Shown one piece after another: positions 31,062 to 37,509 of a DNA stretch of 64,000 nt (the stretch's first letter is position 1; every line of letters starts with the position of its first letter). The translations under genes and the position numbers were made by a program. Source of the stretch: Devosia salina (GTDB taxonomy: Bacteria > Pseudomonadota > Alphaproteobacteria > Rhizobiales > Devosiaceae); the NCBI RefSeq assembly GCF_019504385.1, contig NZ_CP080590.1, positions 4,232,376 through 4,296,375 on the forward strand. The letters run 5' to 3'. The notes beneath the pieces were generated by a model, which saw only the letters and a program-made list of their open reading frames with translations, was not told the origin of the DNA and searched no databases.

Positions 31062-31730
31062 ATGCCCAAGCGTCCGACCAGCCCCGCCGAGCTGCCCAAA
31101 TCCGTACCGGTATTCCCGCTGAGCGGCGCGCTGCTGTTGCCCTTTGCGCATCGCCCGCTCAACATCTTCGAGCCACGCTATATCGAAATGGTCGATGCGG
31201 CCCTGCGCGGCGACCGGCTGATCGGCCTGATCCAGCCCGAAGACACCAGCGAGGAAAGCCCCAAGGGCCGGGCGCCGCTGCAGAAGGTTGGCTGTCTCGG
31301 GCGGCTGACGCATTTCGAAGAGAGTGGCGACGGGCGCTATTTCATCATCCTCGAAGGGCTCACCCGCTTTCGGATCCTGCATGAGTTGACGGTGATGACG
31401 CCCTATCGGCAATGCGTCATCTCGGCCGATGACTATGCCGCCGATTTCACCCGCGATCATGGCGAGGAGGCCGTCGATCGCGTCCGCTTCGTCAAGATGA
31501 TGCGCGATTATGCCGAGTTCGCCAATTTCGAGCTCAATTGGGAAGAAATCGAATCGACCGGTACGGCGGACCTCGTCAATTTCTGCTGCATGGTCTCGCC
31601 CTATGGCGCCGCAGAAAAGCAGGTCCTGCTCGAGGCCCCGACACTGGAAGCGCGGGCGGAAACGCTGATTGCCATGACCGAATATGAAATGGCGCGCGGC
31701 GGCTCGGACGGCGCGGCGCCGATCAACTGA
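31062..31730 (+). CDS. LON-peptidase substrate-binding (PUA-like) domain protein
   Basis: A 222-residue protein consisting of only the Lon N-terminal substrate-binding domain: VPVFPLSGALLLPFAHRPLNIFEPRY at the start and the GCLGRLTHFEESGDGRYFIILEG strand pattern. No ATPase or protease domain follows, so it is a stand-alone LonN protein as is common in alphaproteobacteria; its role is unknown, probably in protein quality control beside YbbN. Its stop overlaps the next start (TGATG). Confidence 0.92.
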   Translation: MPKRPTSPAELPKSVPVFPLSGALLLPFAHRPLNIFEPRYIEMVDAALRGDRLIGLIQPEDTSEESPKGRAPLQKVGCLGRLTHFEESGDGRYFIILEGLTRFRILHELTVMTPYRQCVISADDYAADFTRDHGEEAVDRVRFVKMMRDYAEFANFELNWEEIESTGTADLVNFCCMVSPYGAAEKQVLLEAPTLEARAETLIAMTEYEMARGGSDGAAPIN

Positions 31731-31954
31731 TGGCCGAGCCGCCTGTTGATCCGCGCCATGTGGTGGACCCCCAGACCCTCGAAATGCTGGTCTGCCCCTT
31801 GACCAAGACCCGGCTGACGCTCTCGGCCGACCGCAGCGAACTGATCTCGGTGGCGGCGCGATTGGCCTTTCCCATCGTCAAGGGCGTACCGCTCCTGAGC
31901 CTGGACGAAGCGCGCAATGTCGACCCCGAGGAATTGCAGCGCCTTTCGCGGTAG
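31730..31954 (+). CDS. Trm112 family protein
   Basis: A 74-residue YcaR/Trm112-like protein: DPQTLEMLVCPLTKTRLTLS, the hydrophobic LISVAARLAFPIVKGVPLLS core and a charged C-terminus. The zinc-binding Cys set of the eukaryotic protein is reduced to a single CPLTK, as in other alphaproteobacterial members. Eukaryotic Trm112 activates several methyltransferases; the bacterial role is little known. One-nt overlap with the upstream gene shows tight coupling. Confidence 0.9.
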   Translation: MAEPPVDPRHVVDPQTLEMLVCPLTKTRLTLSADRSELISVAARLAFPIVKGVPLLSLDEARNVDPEELQRLSR

Positions 31955-32033
31955 CGGCCTTTATCCCCGCTGGCTGAACCTGCCTCATACTGACCCTCCA
32001 TGGCCCAGGGCATCGGGGGGAAGCCGGGTGGTT

Positions 32034-33260
32034 TCAGATGGGCATGCCACCGAGCAGTTTTGGTGCACCGCCCCCGACGCCGGAGGCCGCGCGAATAAGG
32101 GCGGATTTGACCGGTCCGGTGCGGTCCACCAGGCCAAGGCCGAAATCGCGCAGCGCCCGCACCGGCGCCACATCGTTGGAAAACAGCCGGTTCATCCCGT
32201 CGGTGACCATGGCCATGGACGCGGTGTCGAGCCGTCGCCAGCTCTGATAGCGCTCCAACACATCGACCGAGCCATGGTCGAGGCCGAGGCGCATGGCATC
32301 GACGATCACCTCGGCCAGGGCCGCCACGTCCTTGAGACCCAGATTCAGCCCCTGCCCGGCGATCGGGTGCACCACATGGGCGGCATCCCCGACCAGAGCC
32401 AGGCGCGGCCCGATGAAGCTGCGGGCCAGCTGCAGACGCAGCGGAAAGCCCATCAGCCTGTCTTCCAGGGTCACCCGGCCCAGGCTCGAGCCCATCACCG
32501 CCTCGATCTCGAGCGCCAGTTCCTCGGCCGGCATCGCCAGAAAACGCGGCGCCGCGTCCTGGGTCTCGGTCCAGACCAGCGAGGAGCGATTGCCGGGCAG
32601 CGGCAGGCTGGCAAAGGGGCCGGCCGGGCGAAAATGTTCATAGGCCACCCCCGCATGGGGCAGCTCATGGGCAATGGTCGCCACCAGCCCGGTCTGCCCA
32701 TAATCATGGCCGATCGTGCCGATGCCGGCGCGCTGGCGCAGGCCGGATTGCGCGCCGTCCGCCGCCACGATCAGCGGTGCCTGCAGCACCCGTCCATCGG
32801 CCAGCACCAGCCGGCCCAGCGCGTCGGCGCCGGACCAGTCGCTGATCTCCGCCGGGGCGACCATGACGATACTGTCCCCCACGGCATCCATCAGGGCGGC
32901 GGCACTCGCCTGGTTGGGGACCATATGGGCAAAGGGCTCGCCGGGTGCCACCTCGCCGTCGAACCGCAGGAATAGCGGCCGCGCCAGGTCGCCCGTGCCC
33001 GAATCGGTGATGTGCATGGCAGCAATAGGCTGACTCTGCGCCGCCATCGGTTCCCACACCCCCAGGGCCTCGAACACCCGCCGCACACCAGCGGCAATCG
33101 CCGAGGCACGATTATCCCGCGGCACGCTCAGCGGCCGCCGGTCCACCAGCGCCACCCTGATGCCGGGGGCCGATCGCGTCAGCGCCAGCGCCAGGGTCAG
33201 GCCCACGGGGCCGGCCCCCACAATGATGACGTCATGCTGCTCGGCGGCCGTCTTGGTCAT
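32034..33260 (-). CDS. UbiH/UbiF/Coq6-family FAD monooxygenase
   Basis: A 408-residue flavoprotein hydroxylase of ubiquinone biosynthesis. The N-terminal FAD motif is VIIVGAGPVGLTLALAL, followed by the DRRPLSVPRDNRASAIA segment, and the second FAD motif LALVGDAAHVVHPIAGQGLN is near the C-terminus. The ATG at 33260 has AAGGAG 8 nt upstream; the longer frame is rejected. Which ring position it hydroxylates (C1, C5 or C6) is not readable because alphaproteobacterial UbiH/F/L proteins differ in specificity. It converges on trm112 and is divergent from glnK1, with the nitrogen-control region between. Confidence 0.92.
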   Translation of the reverse strand: MTKTAAEQHDVIIVGAGPVGLTLALALTRSAPGIRVALVDRRPLSVPRDNRASAIAAGVRRVFEALGVWEPMAAQSQPIAAMHITDSGTGDLARPLFLRFDGEVAPGEPFAHMVPNQASAAALMDAVGDSIVMVAPAEISDWSGADALGRLVLADGRVLQAPLIVAADGAQSGLRQRAGIGTIGHDYGQTGLVATIAHELPHAGVAYEHFRPAGPFASLPLPGNRSSLVWTETQDAAPRFLAMPAEELALEIEAVMGSSLGRVTLEDRLMGFPLRLQLARSFIGPRLALVGDAAHVVHPIAGQGLNLGLKDVAALAEVIVDAMRLGLDHGSVDVLERYQSWRRLDTASMAMVTDGMNRLFSNDVAPVRALRDFGLGLVDRTGPVKSALIRAASGVGGGAPKLLGGMPI

Positions 33261-33332
33261 GAATATCTCCTTGCCGGCATTGTCCGTCTCCGCCGCGCGA
33301 GAGGCAAGTGCAGCATTGCCGCGGCGCAGGAA

Positions 33333-33349
33333 TGCGCAACAGATAGGCA
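33333..33349 (+). promoter_or_regulatory. NtrC-like dyad upstream of glnK1
   Basis: TGCGCAACAGATAGGCA, the TGC-N11-GCA spacing of NtrC sites. A nearly identical word lies upstream of the second glnK. It is centred about 150 nt upstream of the -24/-12 promoter, a normal distance for an enhancer. Confidence 0.6.
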
Positions 33350-33488
33350 AAAACTCACGTTTGAGCAAAATTGAGGCATAATGCTGTCCGGCGGGCACTC
33401 GCCACAGACTTGCCACAATGCTGTCAGCGGCCGCCTGGACCAGCTAACGCACTGAAAAACATGAGTTCCTTCTGTCACATGGGCAGTT

Positions 33489-33504
33489 TGGCACGGCTCT
33501 TGAG
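33489..33504 (+). promoter_or_regulatory. Sigma-54 promoter of glnK1-amtB1
   Basis: TGGCACGGCTCTTGAG: the -24 GG and -12 element in proper spacing (consensus TGGCACG-N4-TTGC), 42 nt before the glnK1 start codon. Dependence on RpoN is inferred from sequence. Confidence 0.85.
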
Positions 33505-33545
33505 TCCATTTGTGCATCGAAGACCCAAGCCAGAAAGGGGCATCC

Positions 33546-33884
33546 ATGAAACTGGTGGTTGCAATCATCAAACCATCACGGCTCGAGGAAGTGCGGCAGG
33601 CGCTCAATTCCCTCGACGTGCACGGCATGACCGTCACCGAGGTCAAGGGCTATGGTCGCCAGAAGGGCCATTCCGAGATCTATCGCGGCACCGAATATGC
33701 GGTGCACTTCCTGCCCAAGCTCAAGGTCGAGATCGCTGTCGACGACGGCATTGCCGATGCGGTGAGCGCCGCCATCCGTGACGCCGCACAGACCGGCCGC
33801 ATCGGCGATGGCAAGATCTTCGTGCTCGACCTCTTGGCCGTAACCCGCATCCGCACCGGCGAGACCGGCGCCTCCGCACTCTGA
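33546..33884 (+). CDS. glnK: Nitrogen regulatory protein P-II (copy 1)
   Basis: A 112-residue PII protein that senses 2-oxoglutarate and ADP/ATP and gates the ammonium channel. The T-loop carries the uridylylation Tyr51 (RGTEYAVHFLPK), with KGYGRQKGHSEIY before it and the C-terminal TRIRTGETGASAL signature. Starts at the ATG at 33546 after GAAAGGGGC. It differs from copy 2 at only five residues, all between 68 and 76. amtB1 follows after 28 nt. A sigma-54-type promoter and an NtrC-like dyad lie upstream, consistent with induction under nitrogen limitation. Confidence 0.96.
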   Translation: MKLVVAIIKPSRLEEVRQALNSLDVHGMTVTEVKGYGRQKGHSEIYRGTEYAVHFLPKLKVEIAVDDGIADAVSAAIRDAAQTGRIGDGKIFVLDLLAVTRIRTGETGASAL

Positions 33885-33912
33885 CGCCCCCGATTTCAGG
33901 AGAAACGACACA

Positions 33913-35292
33913 ATGACAGGGTTCAAAACTCCCCTAAGGATTGCCGGTGGCGTCGCTTTGGCCTCGCTGCTGCTCGCATTGCCCGCCATCGCCCAGGATG
34001 CGGCTCCCGCTGAAGAAATGGTGGAAGCCGCCGCCAGCGTCGCCCCCGATGTGGTCTTCATCCTCAACACCCTGCTGCTGCTGATCGGCGGTTTCCTGGT
34101 GTTCTGGATGGCAGCCGGCTTCGCCATGGTCGAGGCGGGCATGGTGCGCACCAAGAACGTCTCCATGCAGCTTCTGAAGAACATCTCGCTCTTTGCCATT
34201 GCCTGCCTGCTCTACTACCTCGTCGGGTACAATCTGATGTATCCGCTGGGCAATTGGGCGATCGGCTCGGACGAGACCGGCGGATTCCTCGGCGCCTTCG
34301 GCATTGCCGTCCTCGAAGCGGTGGGCATTACCGCCGACCAGGCCGACGACATTTCCTACGCCGCGACCAGCTCGGACTTCTTCTTCCAGGTGATGTTCTG
34401 CGCCACCGCCGCCTCGATCGTCTCGGGCACGCTGGCTGAACGCATCAAGATCTGGCCGTTCCTGATCTTCACGGTGGTCCTGACCGGTCTCATCTACCCC
34501 ATCCAGGGCTCCTGGAAGTGGGGCGGTGGCTTCCTCGACAGCCAGTTCGGCTTCCTCGACTTTGCCGGCTCCACGGTCGTCCACTCTGTCGGTGGCTGGG
34601 CCGCGCTGGCCGGTGCCCTGCTGCTGGGCGCACGCCGGGGCAAGTACAATGCCGATGGCTCGGTGAATGCCATGCCGGGTTCCAACATGCCGCTGGCGAC
34701 CCTGGGCATGTTCATCTTGTGGCTCGGCTGGTTCGGCTTCAATGGCGCGTCCCAGCTCGCCATGGGTTCGGTGGGTGACGTGGCCGATGTCGGCCGCATC
34801 ATGGCCAACACCAATGCCGGTGCCGTCGGTGGCGCCCTGGCCGCAATGGTCCTCACCGCCATCATCTACAAGAAGGTCGACCTGACCTTCGTGATCAACG
34901 GTGCCCTGGCAGGCCTCGTCTCGATCACCGCCGAGCCGCTGACCCCGACCCTGGGTGCCGCCACCCTGATCGGTGCCGTGGGCGGCATTATCGTCGTGCT
35001 GGCCGTGCCGATGCTCGACAAGCTCAAGATCGACGACGTCGTCGGTGCCATCCCGGTCCACCTGCTCGCCGGCATCTGGGGCACGATCGCGGTGGTGTTC
35101 ACCAATCCCGATGCGAATCTGGGCGGTCAGCTCATCTCCATCATCATCGTGGGCATTTTCACCTTCGTGGTCAGCTTCGTGATCTGGTTCATCCTCAAGG
35201 CCACGATCGGCCTACGCCCCAGTGCGGAAGATGAGGATCTCGGTCTCGACAAGGCCGAGGTCGGCGTCGAGGCCTATCCCGAGTTCAAGTAA
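33913..35292 (+). CDS. amtB: Ammonium transporter Amt, divergent form (copy 1)
   Basis: A 459-residue Amt/MEP/Rh channel. It has a cleavable-looking signal (ALASLLLALPAIAQDA) and about eleven helices. The twin-His pore residues are kept in STVVHSVGGWAALAGALLLG and AIPVHLLAGIWGTIAVVF. It is not a close copy of amtB2: the first helices (LNTLLLLIGGFLVFWMAAGFAMVEAG) and the external loops differ strongly, resembling the less common Amt subgroup that begins helix 1 with FWM.AGFAM.E.G. This argues for specialisation rather than recent duplication. Paired with glnK1. Confidence 0.94.
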   Translation: MTGFKTPLRIAGGVALASLLLALPAIAQDAAPAEEMVEAAASVAPDVVFILNTLLLLIGGFLVFWMAAGFAMVEAGMVRTKNVSMQLLKNISLFAIACLLYYLVGYNLMYPLGNWAIGSDETGGFLGAFGIAVLEAVGITADQADDISYAATSSDFFFQVMFCATAASIVSGTLAERIKIWPFLIFTVVLTGLIYPIQGSWKWGGGFLDSQFGFLDFAGSTVVHSVGGWAALAGALLLGARRGKYNADGSVNAMPGSNMPLATLGMFILWLGWFGFNGASQLAMGSVGDVADVGRIMANTNAGAVGGALAAMVLTAIIYKKVDLTFVINGALAGLVSITAEPLTPTLGAATLIGAVGGIIVVLAVPMLDKLKIDDVVGAIPVHLLAGIWGTIAVVFTNPDANLGGQLISIIIVGIFTFVVSFVIWFILKATIGLRPSAEDEDLGLDKAEVGVEAYPEFK

Positions 35293-35299
35293 TCACTCA

Positions 35300-35330
35300 G
35301 GGCGGCCGGGCCATGTCGGTCCGGCCGCCC
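35300..35330 (+). terminator. Hairpin after amtB1
   Basis: Perfect 10-bp GC stem (35300-35309 with 35321-35330, 11-nt loop) beginning 8 nt after the stop, without a U-run. Could slow transcription or protect the 3' end; intrinsic termination is uncertain. Confidence 0.5.
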
Positions 35331-35453
35331 GCTTGCCAGCGGCGTGCAGCCCGCGTTCCTCTTGGCCCGCCACAGAGGCTTCCCACTCGCAAACAGCGCG
35401 GACTGCACACCCCTGGCAAGGCTGCCTGATTTTTAGGCGCGTCTCCCGAATTA

Positions 35454-35470
35454 TGCGCAACAAATGGGCA
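35454..35470 (+). promoter_or_regulatory. NtrC-like dyad upstream of glnK2
   Basis: TGCGCAACAAATGGGCA, TGC-N11-GCA, matching the glnK1 upstream word at 14 of 17 positions. It is centred about 95 nt upstream of the second -24/-12 promoter. Confidence 0.6.
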
Positions 35471-35552
35471 TGGAAATGCCCATTTCCGAGTCGCCCTGCG
35501 CAAGCTCTCAGTAACCTCTTGTAAAGGATGGGTTATTTCGTGCCGGTTCGTT

Positions 35553-35568
35553 TGGCACGGGGTTTGAC
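35553..35568 (+). promoter_or_regulatory. Sigma-54 promoter of glnK2-amtB2
   Basis: TGGCACGGGGTTTGAC, with the same TGGCACG -24 element and TTGA at -12 as the first operon, 49 nt before the glnK2 start codon. The 324-bp gap 35293-35616 thus holds a hairpin, an NtrC-like dyad and this promoter. Confidence 0.85.
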
Positions 35569-35616
35569 TCTTTGGTGCCGTTCCAGCTCGCGCCACTGCG
35601 GCGCCAAGGGGGTCAG

Positions 35617-35955
35617 ATGAAACTGGTGGTTGCCATTATCAAGCCGTCGCGGCTCGAAGAGGTCCGACAAGCACTCAATTCTCTCGACGTGCACGGCATG
35701 ACCGTGACCGAAGTGAAGGGCTATGGCCGGCAGAAGGGCCATTCCGAAATCTACCGCGGCACCGAATATGCCGTTCACTTCCTGCCCAAGCTCAAGGTCG
35801 AGATCGCCGTCGACGACGCGATGGCCGACCAGGTGAGCACGGTCATCCGAGACGCCGCCCAGACCGGCCGCATCGGCGATGGCAAGATCTTCGTGCTCGA
35901 CCTGCTCGCCGTGACCCGCATCCGTACCGGTGAGACCGGCGCCTCGGCGCTGTGA
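35617..35955 (+). CDS. glnK: Nitrogen regulatory protein P-II (copy 2)
   Basis: A 112-residue PII protein, identical to copy 1 except at residues 68, 69, 72, 75 and 76 (GI..A..AA becomes AM..Q..TV). Tyr51 and all nucleotide-binding motifs are retained. At the DNA level many third positions differ, so the near-identity of the proteins reflects selection rather than very recent copying. ATG at 35617 chosen to match the family start MKLVVAIIKP. amtB2 follows after 29 nt. Confidence 0.96.
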   Translation: MKLVVAIIKPSRLEEVRQALNSLDVHGMTVTEVKGYGRQKGHSEIYRGTEYAVHFLPKLKVEIAVDDAMADQVSTVIRDAAQTGRIGDGKIFVLDLLAVTRIRTGETGASAL

Positions 35956-35984
35956 CCCGCTTCCCAATTCCGGAGACTATTCCA

Positions 35985-37337
35985 ATGAAACTGTCCAAAG
36001 TTCTGGGGGGCGCAGCACTGGCCTCCCTCCTGGCGGCTCTCCCCGCTTTCGCTCAGGATGCCGCAGCGCCGGCCGCCGAGACCGTCACCGCCGTTGTCGA
36101 CAAGGGCGACGTGGCCTGGATGCTCGTATCCACCATGGTCGTCATCGTCATGACCATTCCGGGCCTGGCCCTGTTCTATGGTGGTCTTGTCCGCGCAAAG
36201 AACGTGCTGAGCGTCCTGACCCAGGTCTTCATGGGCTTCTCGATGATCGCCATCCTCTGGGTGGCCTATGGCTATTCGCTGGCCTTTGCCGGCCCGACCG
36301 AGGGCGGCCTCTCCGCTTTCGTGGGTGACTTCTCCAAGTTCTTCCTCTCCGGCGTCACGCTCGAATCGACCTCTGCCACCTTCTCGGCCGGCTTCGAGCT
36401 GCCCGAAATGGTGTTCGTCATCTTCCAGCTCACCTTTGCCTGCATCACCTCGACCCTGATCGTGGGTGGCATTGCCGAGCGTATGAAGTTCGGCGCGCTC
36501 ATGGCGTTCCTGGCCATCTGGTTCACCTTCTCCTACATCCCCATGGCTCACATGGTCTGGGCAGCGGGCGGTTTCCTGTTCGAAAAGACGGCCTATGACT
36601 TTGCCGGTGGCACCGTCGTTCACATCAATTCCGGTGTGGCCGCCCTTGTCGCCGCGCTCATCCTCGGGCCGCGCGTCGGCTACATGAAGGAGCCCATTCC
36701 GCCCCATAACCTGGTGCTGACCTATATCGGTGCCGGTCTGCTGTGGTTCGGCTGGTTCGGCTTCAATGCCGGCTCGAACCTGGAAGCCAATGCGCTCACC
36801 GCCGTGGCCCTGGTCAACACCATCTTGGCGCCTGCCGCCGGCGCGCTGGCCTGGGCCCTGGGCGAAAAGATCACCCGTGGCCACGCCTCGGCGCTGGGTG
36901 CGGTCTCCGGCGCCGTTGCCGGTCTCGTCGCCATCACCCCGGCCGCCGGTTTCTCCGGCGTCGGTGGCGCCATCATCCTCGGTGCCCTGGCCGGCGTCAT
37001 CTGTCTGTGGGCCGTGGTCAATCTCAAGCCGCTGCTGAAATATGACGACAGCCTCGACGTCTTCGGCATCCATGGCGTGGGCGGCATTGTCGGCGCCCTC
37101 GGCACGGCCATCGTCGCCAACCCCTCCTTCGGCGGCTACCCGCTCGACGGCTACGACATGGGCGGCCAGTTTATGATCCAGCTCACCAGCGTCATCGTGG
37201 CCGTTGTCTGGTCCGGTGTCGTGGCGCTGATCGCCATGCTGATCGTCAAGGCCCTGTTCGGTGGCGCCAAAGTCTCCGAAGCTGCCGAAAGCGACGGCCT
37301 CGACCTCTCGACCCACGGCGAACGCGCCTACAACTGA
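35985..37337 (+). CDS. amtB: Ammonium transporter AmtB, canonical form (copy 2)
   Basis: A 450-residue ammonium channel with signal peptide (GGAALASLLAALPAFAQ) and about eleven helices. It is the standard proteobacterial AmtB: MTIPGLALFYGGLVRAKNVL in helix 1, AGGTVVHINSGVAALVAALI with the first pore His, and DVFGIHGVGGIVGALGTAI with the second. Start ATG at 35985 with CGGAG upstream; an in-frame earlier GTG-type start lies inside glnK2's end and is not needed. A strong terminator follows at 37361. Confidence 0.96.
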   Translation: MKLSKVLGGAALASLLAALPAFAQDAAAPAAETVTAVVDKGDVAWMLVSTMVVIVMTIPGLALFYGGLVRAKNVLSVLTQVFMGFSMIAILWVAYGYSLAFAGPTEGGLSAFVGDFSKFFLSGVTLESTSATFSAGFELPEMVFVIFQLTFACITSTLIVGGIAERMKFGALMAFLAIWFTFSYIPMAHMVWAAGGFLFEKTAYDFAGGTVVHINSGVAALVAALILGPRVGYMKEPIPPHNLVLTYIGAGLLWFGWFGFNAGSNLEANALTAVALVNTILAPAAGALAWALGEKITRGHASALGAVSGAVAGLVAITPAAGFSGVGGAIILGALAGVICLWAVVNLKPLLKYDDSLDVFGIHGVGGIVGALGTAIVANPSFGGYPLDGYDMGGQFMIQLTSVIVAVVWSGVVALIAMLIVKALFGGAKVSEAAESDGLDLSTHGERAYN

Positions 37338-37360
37338 TCCAAAGCGGGATCGCATCTCTG

Positions 37361-37392
37361 CGGGCGGCGCCTCGGCGCCGCCCGATCTTTTT
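37361..37392 (+). terminator. Terminator of glnK2-amtB2
   Basis: Perfect 11-bp stem (37361-37371 with 37374-37384, 2-nt loop as drawn) followed by ATCTTTTTG, 24 nt after the amtB2 stop. Confidence 0.92.
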
Positions 37393-37430
37393 GTCCAGCG
37401 ATCCATGCGGGGGCTGATGGTTAGCACGCG

Positions 37431-37445
37431 ATTAACCCCACCCCG
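37431..37445 (+). promoter_or_regulatory. CtrA-like site upstream of ftsK
   Basis: TTAG-CACGCGA-TTAA fits the CtrA consensus TTAA-N7-TTAA with one mismatch, 65 nt upstream of ftsK. CtrA control of division genes is established in Caulobacter; here it is a sequence match only. Confidence 0.45.
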
Positions 37446-37509
37446 CTAGCATGAAGCCATTACGGCCCTTGTCGATGGTTTGCGGGCCGACAACGAGTAA
37501 TGCGTGTTC

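Noticed and set aside
35775..37427. 550-codon minus-strand frame and the 375-codon one at 33934-35061
   Set aside because: Antisense to amtB2 and amtB1; no independent support.
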